Shown here: piece by piece, positions 1-11,727 of the stretch
Position numbering within the stretch: the stretch's first letter is position 1
How the letters are laid out: each line of letters starts with the position of its first letter
Origin: JBBIQS01 sp037442205
GTDB lineage: Bacteria > Myxococcota > Myxococcia > Myxococcales > UBA5297
Reading direction: 5' to 3'
Length of the DNA: 31,761 bases
Assembly (NCBI GenBank): GCA_037442205.1
Contig: JBBIQS010000089.1
Coordinates: forward strand, 1 to 31,761
Position numbers and translations under genes: made by a program
The notes under the pieces: model-generated
The model's database searches: none
Told to the model about the DNA's origin: nothing
Seen by the model: only the letters and a program-made list of their open reading frames with translations

Positions 1-551
1 GGCGGAGGGGCTGGCTCGGAGCGCTCGAGCCGGGCGTCGCTGCCCGCCCCCGGGCTCGGGGCGGCGCCGGCCGCGGCGGCGATGGCGCCGGCGAACTTCT
101 TGGCCAGCGCCGCCGACAGCTCGCCGCCTTCCAGCGCCAGATCCTTGGCCCAGACCTCGGCGCCCGAGGCGTCGAAGATCTTCACCGCCAATCGCGCCTC
201 GCGCCCCGACTGCTCGGCGCGCCCGGTGACCAGGACCTGCGCCCCGGCCTCCTTGGCGACCCGGGCGAAGAGCGACATCCGGGCCAGATCGCGCTCCTTG
301 ATCCGCCGCGCCGCCGCCAGCGCCTTGATCCGCGACAGCGGCACCAGGTCGATCTGATCGGCGTCGAGCAGGGCGTTGACGATGCGCGCCCGGGCCTTGT
401 CGGCCGCCCCGTAGGTCCCGTCGTCGGCGAAGGTGGCCACCGCCACCGCCGGACGCGCCAGTCCCACCGCGCCGGTCCCCGCGATCGCCGAAGCGGCGAT
501 CCAGGTCCCCAGCTTCAGAGCCCGGCAGGTGAGGCGCAATCCTTGATTCAC
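1..551 (-). CDS. Secreted TolB/CsgG-like protein, 5' part only
   Basis: Only the first 183 codons are present; the frame runs off the left edge without a stop. I read it from the GTG at 549-551, which has GGGAG nine bases upstream. The product starts with a short basic stretch and a hydrophobic segment (about residues 12-40, ending LARPAVAVATFAD), which looks like a signal peptide leading into a beta strand. The pattern after it (VATFADDG, then IVNALLDADQIDLVPLSRI, an Ala-rich helix, then GAQVLVTGRAEQ and LAVKIFDASGAEVW) resembles the N-terminal fold of TolB/CsgG-type periplasmic proteins, which pair a 'find all components' helix with 'is it present' strands. That assignment rests on pattern only. 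It is divergent from the efflux operon, 124 bases away. No specific function can be given. Confidence 0.7.
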   Translation of the reverse strand, partial: MNQGLRLTCRALKLGTWIAASAIAGTGAVGLARPAVAVATFADDGTYGAADKARARIVNALLDADQIDLVPLSRIKALAAARRIKERDLARMSLFARVAKEAGAQVLVTGRAEQSGREARLAVKIFDASGAEVWAKDLALEGGELSAALAKKFAGAIAAAAGAAPSPGAGSDARLERSEPAPP

Positions 552-675
552 GAGTGAAAACTCCCAGTTGGGCCCGGAGCCTGCGACGGTAGCGGAAGGC
601 ACGGTTCCCAACAAGGGGCCTGCCCGGGCGACCGGGCGTGCCCAAACCGTCCCGGGAAATGGGTCGGGAGCTGCC

Positions 676-1902
676 ATGGTGACCGCTCGAGGTCTTGCGC
701 TCGCCGCCGGGGCCCTGGCCGGCGCCGGCCTCGTCGCCTTCTGGCCCTCGAGCAAGACCAAGGGCCCCAAACTCGAGACTGCCGCCGTCGAGCGCGGCGT
801 CCTGGAAGCCAAGGTCACCGCCAGCGGCACCCTCTCGGCGCTGGTCACCGTCCAGGTCGGCAGCCAGGTCTCCGGGCGAATCGCCGAGCTGGCGGCCGAT
901 TTCAACTCCCCGGTGACCCGCGGCCAGCTCATCGCCCGGCTCGACCCGAGCCTGTTCGCCGCGGCGCTGGAGCAGGCCCGGGCCAACCGCGCGGCGGCAC
1001 TGGGGAATTTGGAGCGGGCCCGGGTCCAGGCCGCCGATGCCCAGCGCCAGCTGGCCCGCGCCCAGGGCCTGCGCCAACAGAGCTTGATCGCCCAGGCGGA
1101 CCTGGAGACCGCCCAGGCCAACGCCGACGCCGCCAGAGCCTCGGTGGCCGCCGCCGAGGGGATGGTCCAGCAGGGCCAGGCCGCCCTCTCCCAGGCCCAG
1201 CTCAACCTGGCCTCCACCGCCATCCTCTCGCCGATCGACGGGGTGGTGCTGTCGCGCAACGTCGACGTCGGCCAGACGGTGGCCGCCAACCTCTCGGCGC
1301 CGGTGCTCTTCACCATCGCCCAGGACCTCAAGAAGATGCAGGTCGACACCAGCGTGGCCGAGTCCGACGTGGGCAAGCTCGAGCCGGGGATGGCCGCCGC
1401 GTTCTCGGTGGACGCCTACCCCTCCCGGCGCTTCGAGGGGCGCATCCGCCAGATCCGCAACGCCGCCCAGACGCTGCAGAGCGTGGTGACCTACGACGCG
1501 GTGATCGACGTCGACAACGGCGATCTCAAGCTGCGGCCGGGGATGACCGCCAACATCTCGGTGGTGTGGGCCCGCCGCGAGCGGGCGCTGCTGGTGCCCA
1601 ACGCCGCGCTGCGCTTCCGGCTGCCGCCGGAGCTCTTGGGGGACAAGAAGGCAGCCAAGCACGCACCCGCCCCGCCCGTCGCCGAGTTGGGCGGCTTCCG
1701 GCCGGCGCTCGAACCCGACCAGCGCACGGTGTGGGTGCTGCGCGGCAAGCACCCCGAGCCGGTGCTGGTGCGCGTCGGGGTCAGCGACGGGCTGCGCACC
1801 GAGATCCTCGAGGGAAACCTGGACGAGGGAGATCGGGTGGTGACCGAGGCGGTGGGCGGCGCCGATCCGGATCACCCCCGCCCGTCGAAGCGGCTCTTCT
1901 AG
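676..1902 (+). CDS. Periplasmic adaptor of a tripartite efflux pump (MacA/HlyD family)
   Basis: A 408-residue membrane-fusion protein that would link an inner-membrane permease to a TolC-type channel. The N terminus has one hydrophobic anchor (about residues 5-22). Next come a barrel-sandwich half (VQVGSQVSGRIAEL), a long Ala/Gln-rich coiled-coil hairpin (about 95-180), the second lipoyl half (ILSPIDGVVLSRNVDVGQTV), a beta-barrel with the typical LRPGMTANISV strand, and a membrane-proximal domain. The ATG at 676 is preferred because GGGAG lies six bases upstream. The frame is open back to a TTG at 568, but that 36-residue extension is Gly/Pro-rich and would hide the membrane anchor. The permease starts 20 bases downstream. 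MacA is the closest named family; substrate unknown. Confidence 0.88.
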   Translation: MVTARGLALAAGALAGAGLVAFWPSSKTKGPKLETAAVERGVLEAKVTASGTLSALVTVQVGSQVSGRIAELAADFNSPVTRGQLIARLDPSLFAAALEQARANRAAALGNLERARVQAADAQRQLARAQGLRQQSLIAQADLETAQANADAARASVAAAEGMVQQGQAALSQAQLNLASTAILSPIDGVVLSRNVDVGQTVAANLSAPVLFTIAQDLKKMQVDTSVAESDVGKLEPGMAAAFSVDAYPSRRFEGRIRQIRNAAQTLQSVVTYDAVIDVDNGDLKLRPGMTANISVVWARRERALLVPNAALRFRLPPELLGDKKAAKHAPAPPVAELGGFRPALEPDQRTVWVLRGKHPEPVLVRVGVSDGLRTEILEGNLDEGDRVVTEAVGGADPDHPRPSKRLF

Positions 1903-1922
1903 CGGCCCGGGGACGGCACGCC

Positions 1923-3152
1923 ATGCTGGTCGCGGAAATCTTGCGGGTGGCCTCTCGGGCGCTGCTGCGCAACCGCAGCCGGTCGCTGCTCACCGCGCTG
2001 GGAGTGGTGATCGGGGTGGCGGCGGTGATCGCCATGGTGGCCATCGGCGAAGGGGCTCGGGCCAACGTCGAGCGCGCCTTCGCCGCCATGGGCACCCAGC
2101 TCTTGGTGGTCCAGTCCGGCTCGACCGCCGCCGGAGGGGCGCACATCGGCGCCGGCTCCATGCCCAGCCTGACCTGGGACGACCTCAAGGCCATCAACAG
2201 CCAGCTGAGCGCGGTCAGCGCCGCGGCCCCGGTCCTCAAGTCCGGGCAGCTGGTCTCCAGCGAGGCCGCCAACTGGGGAACCAGCGTCCAGGGCACCAGC
2301 CCCGACTACTTCGCCCTGCGCAGCTGGAAGGCGGCCCAGGGGGCGCTGTTCACCGAGTCCGACGCCGACAGCGGCGCCAAGGTGGCGCTGCTGGGGGCCA
2401 CCGCCGCCGACAACCTCTTCGGCCCGTCCTCGGACCCGGTGGGGCAGCTGATCCGCATCAGGGGCGTGCCGTTCCAGGTGCTGGGAGTGCTCGAGCACAA
2501 GGGGCAGTCGGCCTCGGGCCAGGACTACGACGACGTGGTGCTCGTCCCGGTGCGGGCCTACCTGGCCAAGGTCCAGGGCGGGCTGCACAAGTACCTGGCG
2601 GGCTCGATCTTCGTCGGCGCCGCCGGCCCGGGCCAGACCTCCCGCGCCCAGGCCCAGGTGGCCAGCCTGCTGCGCGACCGCCACCACCTGGGCCCGGCCG
2701 ATCCCGATGACTTCTCGATCCGCAACCTGTCCGAGGTCGCCGACGCCCGCCAGGCCGGGGCCCGCACCCTGACCGCGCTGCTGGCGAGCATCGCCGCGGT
2801 GTCGCTGCTGGTGGGCGGGATCGGGATCATGAACATCATGCTGGTCAGCGTGAGCGAGCGGACCCGGGAGATCGGGGTGCGCATGGCGGTCGGCGCCCGG
2901 CCGCGCGACATCCTGGCCCAGTTCCTGGCCGAGGCGCTGGCCCTCTCGCTGGCCGGGGGCCTGTTGGGCGTGGCCCTGGGTTTGGTGGCCGCCGACCGGC
3001 TGGCGGCGGCCTTCGACTGGCCGCTGCTGGTGCGCCCGCAGGTGGTGCTGCTGGCCATCGGCTTCAGCGCGCTGGTGGGAGTCACCTTCGGCCTCTACCC
3101 GGCGCGGAAGGCCTCGCGCCTGGATCCGATCGAAGCGCTGCGCTACGAGTGA
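1923..3152 (+). CDS. MacB-like ABC transporter permease (FtsX domain, no ATPase)
   Basis: A 409-residue MacB/FtsX-type permease. The first transmembrane helix is at about 20-45 (SLLTALGVVIGVAAVIAMVAI). A MacB periplasmic core domain follows to about 280, then three helices near the C terminus around the family signature GGIGIMNIMLVSVSERTREI, ending in LDPIEALRYE, the usual MacB tail. E. coli MacB carries an N-terminal ABC ATPase of about 230 residues. That part is absent here: the reading frame begins directly at the membrane domain, and only 20 bases separate it from the adaptor gene. The stop codon overlaps the start of the tolC-like gene. These pumps act as mechanotransmission devices on periplasmic substrates. 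An ATPase must be supplied from elsewhere, or the pump is silent. Confidence 0.88.
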   Translation: MLVAEILRVASRALLRNRSRSLLTALGVVIGVAAVIAMVAIGEGARANVERAFAAMGTQLLVVQSGSTAAGGAHIGAGSMPSLTWDDLKAINSQLSAVSAAAPVLKSGQLVSSEAANWGTSVQGTSPDYFALRSWKAAQGALFTESDADSGAKVALLGATAADNLFGPSSDPVGQLIRIRGVPFQVLGVLEHKGQSASGQDYDDVVLVPVRAYLAKVQGGLHKYLAGSIFVGAAGPGQTSRAQAQVASLLRDRHHLGPADPDDFSIRNLSEVADARQAGARTLTALLASIAAVSLLVGGIGIMNIMLVSVSERTREIGVRMAVGARPRDILAQFLAEALALSLAGGLLGVALGLVAADRLAAAFDWPLLVRPQVVLLAIGFSALVGVTFGLYPARKASRLDPIEALRYE

Positions 3153-4468
3153 TGGGCCCCCTTCTCCTCGCCCTGGCGCTCGCGGCGGCGCCCCCGGCTC
3201 CGGCCGCTCCGGCCTCTCCGGCGACGCCGTCGCCACTCTCGCTGGAGCAGGCCCTGCGGCTGGCGCGGGAGCATCAGCCGGCGCTCAAGCTGGCTCGGGC
3301 CCAGGTCGAGGCCGCCCGAGCCCGCGCGGACGAGGCGCGCGCGCCCCTGCTCCCCCAGCTGTCGTTCGCCAGCAGTTGGCAGCGCACCACCGCCAACTTC
3401 AAGGCCAAGCCCGGCAGCCTCCCCAAGCAGTTCCAGATCAGCCAGGAGCCGTCCTTCGACACCTTCAACTACTTCACCGCCGGGCCGCAGCTGACGCAGG
3501 AGATCGACTTCGGCGCCAACTCCGACCGCTGGCGCTCGGCGCTGGCCAAAGCCGCCGGCCAGGCCCAGACCGAGCGCGCGCTGGCGAGCCAGGCGGCGCT
3601 GGCGGTGCGGCAGGCCTACTTCAACGCCCGCGGTGTCGAGGCGCTGGTCGAGCTGGCGCGCCAAACGCTGGCCTCCCAGGAGAGGCACCTGGCGACTGTC
3701 CAGGGATTCGTCCAGATGGGCTCGCGGCCGGAGATCGACCTGGCCCAGGCCAAGGCCGATCGCGCCTCCGCGGAGCTGCAGCTCATCCAGGCTCAGGGCG
3801 CCGCCGCCAACGCCCGCGCCCAGCTCGACTTGGCGATCGGGGTCGAGACCGCGGCCGGCGCGCCGCTGGCCGACGAGGAGATGCCCCGGCTGGCCGAGGA
3901 AGAGCTGCCGGCGAAGGAGCTGCTGGCGCAGGCGCTGGCCGCTCGGCCCGATCTGGCGTCGCTGCGCAGCCAGCTCAAGGCCCAGCAGCTCGCGCTGCGG
4001 TCGGTCCAGGGCGGCTATCTGCCGACCCTGGAGGCCAGCACCACCGCCACCTTCGCCGGCACCGAACTGTCGAACGTCTCCTGGAACTTCGCCGGGCAGG
4101 TGGCGCTGAACTGGGGCCTGTTCCAGGGCGGGCTGGTCTCGGCCCAGGCGCACGAGGCCCGCGCCAACCTCGCCGCCCTCCAGGCCCAAGTCGAGCAGCT
4201 GGAGCAGGCGATCGCCGCGCAACTGGTGGAGGTCCGCGCCGGGGTATCGGCGGCCCAGGCCGCGCTGGGGGCCGCCGGCGAGCTGCTGGCCAACAGCCGC
4301 GAGCGGCTGCGGCTCGCCGAGGGGCGCTACGCCGCCGGCTCGGGCAGCGCGCTGGAGCTGTCCGACGCCCAGCTGGCGGTCAGCGCCGCCGCCGCCCAGC
4401 GGATCCAGGCCCAATACGCGCTGTCGCTGGCCCGGGCCCAGCTGCAGGCCGCCCTCGGGCGCGAGTGA
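3152..4468 (+). CDS. TolC-family outer membrane efflux channel
   Basis: A 438-residue outer-membrane efflux protein. It has a signal peptide of about 20 residues (MGPLLLALALAAA, then an Ala/Pro-rich cleavage region). Two OEP repeats follow, starting with SLEQALRLAREHQPALKLARAQVEAARA and, in the second half, ARPDLASLRSQLKAQQLAL. Both are long Ala/Gln/Leu-rich helices typical of the periplasmic tunnel, with beta-barrel strands between (such as VALNWGLFQGG). The ATG at 3152 shares its A with the TGA stop of the permease; a GTG at 3149 directly before is an alternative. Translation is therefore coupled to the permease. It completes an adaptor-permease-channel operon and ends six bases from the convergent TPR gene. 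Confidence 0.9.
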   Translation: MGPLLLALALAAAPPAPAAPASPATPSPLSLEQALRLAREHQPALKLARAQVEAARARADEARAPLLPQLSFASSWQRTTANFKAKPGSLPKQFQISQEPSFDTFNYFTAGPQLTQEIDFGANSDRWRSALAKAAGQAQTERALASQAALAVRQAYFNARGVEALVELARQTLASQERHLATVQGFVQMGSRPEIDLAQAKADRASAELQLIQAQGAAANARAQLDLAIGVETAAGAPLADEEMPRLAEEELPAKELLAQALAARPDLASLRSQLKAQQLALRSVQGGYLPTLEASTTATFAGTELSNVSWNFAGQVALNWGLFQGGLVSAQAHEARANLAALQAQVEQLEQAIAAQLVEVRAGVSAAQAALGAAGELLANSRERLRLAEGRYAAGSGSALELSDAQLAVSAAAAQRIQAQYALSLARAQLQAALGRE

Positions 4469-4474
4469 GCTACG

Positions 4475-6307
4475 TCAGGCGATCACCTTCTCCTGCAGCA
4501 GCTTGACCAGGATGCGGGCGGTGTCGAGCCGGCTCATGCTGGAGAGGGTGAACAGATCCTCGAGGCTGCAGGTGCCGTCGATCATCGACAGCAGGAAGCC
4601 GGCGCGGTGGTCGAGATTGAGCCAGACCACCTCGTCCGGCGTCAGGCGCACCGTCAGGCACCGCGTGAGGTCGCCGAGCTTGCTCTCGAACATGGTGAGC
4701 AGAGTGGCCTCGCAGCGGCTGCGCAGCTCCTGGGCGGTGGCGTTGTCGGGATCCAGCTCCAGCACCCGCTCCACCGCCTCGATGGCGCCGCTGTGGTCGT
4801 CGAGATCGAGCAGGTCGATGGCCTTGTTCAGCAGGGCGGCGATCTCGTCCGCGGGCCTGGGGACCGGAGTCGGGGTCGACTGGAACTGGGGCCGCGGGGT
4901 CGGAACCCGCGGGAGCGGCAGCTGGAGGGTGGCCGGGGGCGCCATGCCCGCTCCGAAGACCATCGTGGACTTGGGGCCATCGGACTTCGGCTTGGCGGGA
5001 GCCGGCGTGCCCAACCCGACCTTGGCGAACCCGGCGGCCGGGGCCTTCCTGGCGGGCTTCTCGTCCGCCGCCGGGGGCTGCCAGCCGGCGATCTCGACCT
5101 CCGGCTCGTCGATCTCGAAGGACGGTATCGCCGCCGGGAAAGAGGGATCCATTTCCTGCGCCGTCAGATTGATTTCGAGATCCGCTCCCCGAAGCTCGAC
5201 CTCAGGCTGGGCCTCGCGTGCAGCCTCCCGCCTCGGCGCGGCGGGGGGAGGCGACAGCGCTTCCGCGCCGAAGACCTGCGTCGCGCCTGGCGAACCCGCC
5301 GCCAGGCCAGGAGCGGAGATGCCCAGCGGCGGCGTGGGAAACGGCGCGCCGAGGACTCGGTCGGCCTTGGGCGGCGCCGGGCTCGAGGTGGGCGTCCCCA
5401 GCGCTGGCGTGGCGAACGGCGCCCCGAACACCTGGGTGCCACCGGGGATGGGCGCAGCGCGAGGGGCAGGCTTGGCGGGCGCCCGCGGCAGCGAGGGAGC
5501 GCCGAAGACCTGAGTCGCTCCGGAGGGCTGCGGCAGGTCGGGACCGGGCACGCCGTTGGGTGGAGTGGTGAACGGCGCGGCGAACAGCGAGCGCTCGAGC
5601 CCCGAGGCGCGCTCCGCATCGGCGGGCTGGTGCTGGGCCCCGAAGGCCTGGGGCCGGCTCGCCTCCGCGGGCGCCGGCCTGCCGAATACCTGCGTCGCCG
5701 CCAGCCCGGTGGCGGCGAACGGATCGGCGAACGGCGAGGGCGCCAGGGCCGCCGCCGACTCCTCCGGCGCCTCTTGCCAGGGAAGCATCGCCGGCCGGCC
5801 GGGACCCGGCCCCGGCGTCGGCAGCTTGGGCGCGCCGAACACCATGGTCCGGGAGGACTCGGCGAGGTTCTCGGCCGTCAGGTCGTCCATCGGCGGCGGG
5901 CGCGGAGGGACCGGGGCGCGCGGGGACACCAGCGACAGCGGAGTGATCGACGGGATCGGCTCGGACCCGGGAACCGGAGGAAGGAAGGGGCTGGGAGTCA
6001 GCTGCAGCTTGACCCCGGTCACCGGAGGCGCCGCCGGGCGGGAGAAGGGATTCTTGGGAGCTTGCCCCGTGGCTGGCGGGACCACGGGAAGCGGGCCGGC
6101 GCCGGCGAAGGGCGAGGGGGTCGCCGGCGGGGGCTCGCCGGGATCGACCCCGGCCGCGCGCAGCTCCTGCAACCCGTCCTTGGCCCGCTGGTTGGTGGGC
6201 TCGAGCGCCAGCGCCTCCTTCCAGGCCTGCGCCGCGCCGTCGAGGTCGCCCATCAGCTTGCGCCGAAGGCCCTCGTGCAGCAGTTGCTTGAGCTTGTCGA
6301 CCGCCAT
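4475..6307 (-). CDS. Pro-rich TPR protein with repeated T(Q/M)VFG motifs
   Basis: A 610-residue protein that I cannot assign to a named family. Residues 1-55 form a TPR-like helix pair (LLHEGLRRKLMGDLDGAAQAWKEALALEP). A long disordered Pro/Ala-rich region (about 60-480) carries six copies of T(Q/M)VFG, at about T154, T205, T265, T291, T343 and T448, plus two degenerate copies (QAFGA, RVLGA). Most are followed by a Pro-rich linker. A second TPR is at about 490-535 (LLDLDDHSGAIEAVERVLELDPDNATA). The last 60 residues are a compact helical domain ending LVKLLQEKVIA. The ATG at 6307 has GAGGCGG upstream; the frame is open to 6382 without a better start. It is the last gene of the DnaJ-Hsp70 operon. 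The repeated motif could be a docking or phosphoacceptor peptide; that is inference. Confidence 0.8.
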   Translation of the reverse strand: MAVDKLKQLLHEGLRRKLMGDLDGAAQAWKEALALEPTNQRAKDGLQELRAAGVDPGEPPPATPSPFAGAGPLPVVPPATGQAPKNPFSRPAAPPVTGVKLQLTPSPFLPPVPGSEPIPSITPLSLVSPRAPVPPRPPPMDDLTAENLAESSRTMVFGAPKLPTPGPGPGRPAMLPWQEAPEESAAALAPSPFADPFAATGLAATQVFGRPAPAEASRPQAFGAQHQPADAERASGLERSLFAAPFTTPPNGVPGPDLPQPSGATQVFGAPSLPRAPAKPAPRAAPIPGGTQVFGAPFATPALGTPTSSPAPPKADRVLGAPFPTPPLGISAPGLAAGSPGATQVFGAEALSPPPAAPRREAAREAQPEVELRGADLEINLTAQEMDPSFPAAIPSFEIDEPEVEIAGWQPPAADEKPARKAPAAGFAKVGLGTPAPAKPKSDGPKSTMVFGAGMAPPATLQLPLPRVPTPRPQFQSTPTPVPRPADEIAALLNKAIDLLDLDDHSGAIEAVERVLELDPDNATAQELRSRCEATLLTMFESKLGDLTRCLTVRLTPDEVVWLNLDHRAGFLLSMIDGTCSLEDLFTLSSMSRLDTARILVKLLQEKVIA

Positions 6308-6394
6308 CGTGCCGCCTCGCCTGCCCAGCCGTGTCGCGCCCTCTCCCCTACAGGTAACCAGCCCAGCGGGCTGCCACGCCACTATTAGACGCCA

Positions 6395-8236
<1,842 letters not shown>

Positions 8237-8259
8237 CCGCTCCACTCCTCGCCTCGAGC

Positions 8260-9456
8260 CTAGAACTTCCACTTCAGCTTGCGCAGCTGTTCCTTGGCCG
8301 TGGCGTCTCCCGGCCGCAGTTTGAGCACCTGCTCGTATTCACGCGCGGCGTTCTTCTCCAGCCCCGCCCTGAGGAGCACCTTGGCGTAGGCCAGGTGGCA
8401 GTCGGCGTTGTTGGGCTCGAGCTCCGCGGCGCGCCGGGCAAAGCCCACCGCGTCCTTGAGCTCGCTCTCTCCGCCCGCCGACTGCAGCAGCCGCGACAGG
8501 TGGAGCGCCAACTTGGCGTTCTCCAGGTCGAGGGCGGCGGCGCTCTTGAAGTGAGCGATCGCCCCGGCCAGGTCTCCCATCTTCTCGGCGCTCTCGCCTT
8601 CGACGAACTCGCGCTGGGCGCGGGCCTTGTCGCCGCCCTTCTTGGCCTGGACCAACAGCTTCTGCAGGTCGGCGTTCTTGGGGTCGATCTGCGAGGCCTG
8701 GTTGAGATCGGACTGGGCGCGGGCGAAGTCGCCCTTCTCCAGCGCCTGCTTGCCGCGCGCGGTCAGCTCGTGGACCTTGGCGAAGCGGGCCATGTACGGG
8801 TGGCGCGACAGCCGCGCCCGCCGCTCCTCGGAATGCTCGGAGGCGACCGCCTCGGCAGGGGCCCCGGCGAACTGCGGATGCTCTTGCAGCCAGGCGGCGC
8901 GGCGGTTGGCGTCAGTGAGGACGGCCTGGGCCTCGGTGAAGCGCTTGAAGACCTTCTCCACCCGCCCCTTGAACGAGCCCAGCGCCTTGCCGTAGTAGCG
9001 GTCGGGGTGGAAGGCCTTGGTCAGCTCGTAGTAGGCCTTCTTGACCTGCGCCGCCTCCTCGCCGTCGGGCAGGCCCAACACCCTGAAAAGATTGGCGTCC
9101 TGGCAGCGGGCCTCGGCCTCGAGGATCTCCCGCTTGCGCCCCTCGTCCAGGTCCACCGCCTCGGCCAGCGCCGCCAGGTCGATCTGCGGCGCGGGCCGGG
9201 CCACCGCCTGGGCGGCCGCCCCCGCCAGCTTCCCCGGGCCGATCAGGCCGCGCATCCGCATCGACAGCAGCAGCGCGATGGCCCGCGGCTCCGGCAGCCC
9301 GGCGCGGCGCAGGACTTCGCCCAGCGGCGTGCCCGCCCCCGCCGCCCGCCCCAGCGCCAGCTCCTCGCCCGTCAGCCCGCGCTGCTCGGCCCCCGGGGAG
9401 AGATGGATGACGCTGTCGCGCGAACCGAGACCGCTGATGATCTCCGGACTTGCCAC
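8260..9456 (-). CDS. DnaJ-domain protein with C-terminal TPR repeats
   Basis: A 398-residue J-domain co-chaperone. Residues 20-75 form a small helical module (GLTGEELALGRAAGAG...LLLSMRMRGLIG). The J domain spans about 122-192 and keeps the catalytic HPD (AFHPDRYYGK, residues 150-152) that stimulates Hsp70 ATPase. From about 230 to the end are TPR-type repeats (ALEKGDFARAQSDLNQASQIDPKNADLQ and later AARRAAELEPNNADCHLAYAKVL-like units). There is no Gly/Phe region or zinc finger, so it is a type III J protein. I chose the GTG at 9456 because GAGGAG precedes it by four bases; a TTG at 9468 would lie inside that ribosome site. It is first in the operon, followed directly by the Hsp70 gene. A strong promoter is at 9488-9517. 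Confidence 0.9.
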   Translation of the reverse strand: MASPEIISGLGSRDSVIHLSPGAEQRGLTGEELALGRAAGAGTPLGEVLRRAGLPEPRAIALLLSMRMRGLIGPGKLAGAAAQAVARPAPQIDLAALAEAVDLDEGRKREILEAEARCQDANLFRVLGLPDGEEAAQVKKAYYELTKAFHPDRYYGKALGSFKGRVEKVFKRFTEAQAVLTDANRRAAWLQEHPQFAGAPAEAVASEHSEERRARLSRHPYMARFAKVHELTARGKQALEKGDFARAQSDLNQASQIDPKNADLQKLLVQAKKGGDKARAQREFVEGESAEKMGDLAGAIAHFKSAAALDLENAKLALHLSRLLQSAGGESELKDAVGFARRAAELEPNNADCHLAYAKVLLRAGLEKNAAREYEQVLKLRPGDATAKEQLRKLKWKF

Positions 9457-9487
9457 TCGACTCCTCAAAAAAGTTCGGGATGTCGAG

Positions 9488-9517
9488 ATGATACGGTCAG
9501 CGTTGGAAAGCGGTCAA
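9488..9517 (-). promoter_or_regulatory. Sigma70-type promoter of the dnaJ-dnaK operon
   Basis: On the minus strand TTGACC (9512-9517) and TATCAT (9488-9493) are separated by 18 bases. Predicted +1 is near 9481, about 25 bases before the GTG start, and the leader includes the GAGGAG ribosome site. No heat-shock (sigma32 or CIRCE) element is visible. Confidence 0.7.
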
Positions 9518-9521
9518 TTGG

Positions 9522-9559
9522 CGGCCGCCCCCCCGCCGGGCGCCAGGCGAGGGCGGCCG
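9522..9559 (-). terminator. Possible hairpin terminator after the lipoprotein gene
   Basis: CGGCCGCCC (9522-9530) and GGGCGGCCG (9551-9559) form a perfect 9-bp stem with a 20-base loop, 22 bases downstream of the lipoprotein stop. There is no U-tract, and the stem abuts the -35 box of the next operon, so it may insulate that promoter. Termination is inferred. Confidence 0.4.
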
Positions 9560-9581
9560 ACGGGAGCGGTTGGGGCCGGGA

Positions 9582-10295
9582 CTAGGGGAGCTTGCTGACC
9601 GCGCCGCTGGTGCCGTAGTCGAGCAGCTCCAGGGTGTACTCGCCGTCGGTGGACTTGCCCTTGATCGCGCCGTTGATCGGCACCGCCGGGTGGAACCAGC
9701 CGGTGATCTGCTTGGAGACTGGGCCGAAGCTGTAGCTGCCCGGGTAGCGGATGCAGGCCTGGAAGGTGCCGGCCGCCACCGCCGCGTCGTCCTTGGAGCC
9801 GGCGGCCTCGGGGTTCTCGGGGACCACGATGCCGGTGGCGAAGTGCTTCATCAGCGACTTGGTGAAGCTGGCCGCCGGGTTGGTAGGGCCGAAGTCGAAG
9901 ACCTGCGTCGGCTTGTCGTCCTCCTTGGAGACCATCTTGAGCATCGCGTCGACCGCCTCCTCGGCGGTGCGCGGCATCCTGGAATAGAAGACCTTGTTCA
10001 GGGTGTGGCGGAAGTAGTCGTAGTTCTCCTGCTCGATCCAGAAGCCGCCGTTCTCGCGCCCGACCACGCTGATCCGGGTGACCGAGGGGTTGCCGTTGGC
10101 GTCAGTGACCCGCAGCAGCACCCACTGGCCCTCGCTCCAGGGCATGGGCTGGTAGCTCGACGGTGCGGCCTCGTTGTGGCCGCCCTTGACGGCCCCCAGC
10201 AGGCCATCGGTGGCGGACTTCATCTGCGGGTTGATCGACGGGGCGCAGGCGCCCAGGGCCAGGGCGGCGACGGCGACAGCCAGGTGACGCGACAT
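9582..10295 (-). CDS. Lipoprotein of unknown function
   Basis: A 237-residue secreted lipoprotein. The signal peptide MSRHLAVAVAALALGAC ends in a lipobox LGAC with the lipid-modified Cys at 17. The mature part has a Trp/Tyr-rich beta-type opening (QWVLLRVTDANGNPSVTRISVVGRE) and a helical centre (EEAVDAMLKMV). Near the end is the segment ITGWFHPAVPINGAIKGKSTDGEYTLELLDYGTSGA, given here as visible strands rather than a known domain. GGGAG lies about seven bases before the ATG. It follows hslU by 54 bases on the same strand and could be read from the same transcript. I do not recognise a family. A TQVF string in the middle resembles the repeat of the TPR protein but lacks its context. Confidence 0.8.
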   Translation of the reverse strand: MSRHLAVAVAALALGACAPSINPQMKSATDGLLGAVKGGHNEAAPSSYQPMPWSEGQWVLLRVTDANGNPSVTRISVVGRENGGFWIEQENYDYFRHTLNKVFYSRMPRTAEEAVDAMLKMVSKEDDKPTQVFDFGPTNPAASFTKSLMKHFATGIVVPENPEAAGSKDDAAVAAGTFQACIRYPGSYSFGPVSKQITGWFHPAVPINGAIKGKSTDGEYTLELLDYGTSGAVSKLP

Positions 10296-10349
10296 GAGTG
10301 CTCTCCCTCTCTTTGGATGCTGCGGTGGAAAGGCCGACGGTGCGTCAGC

Positions 10350-11672
<1,323 letters not shown>

Positions 11673-11710
11673 GGGCCGACCTTTCCACGGTGTCGAGAGG
11701 CTCGAGAGAG

Positions 11711-11727
11711 GGCCGCCGGGGGCGGCC
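11711..11727 (-). other. Hairpin between hslV and hslU
   Basis: GGCCGCC (11711-11717) and GGCGGCC (11721-11727) make a 7-bp stem with a GGG loop, starting at the last codon position of the hslV stop. It may protect the hslV 3' end or tune hslU expression; no U-tract follows. Confidence 0.4.

Noticed and set aside
568..675. A 36-codon N-terminal extension of the adaptor from a TTG
   Set aside because: It is low-complexity Gly/Pro, lacks a ribosome site and would bury the membrane anchor. The ATG at 676 has a good GGGAG.
9902..9925. A TQVF string in the lipoprotein as another repeat of the TPR-protein motif
   Set aside because: It is one copy in a folded region and lacks the following Gly-Ala-Pro context.
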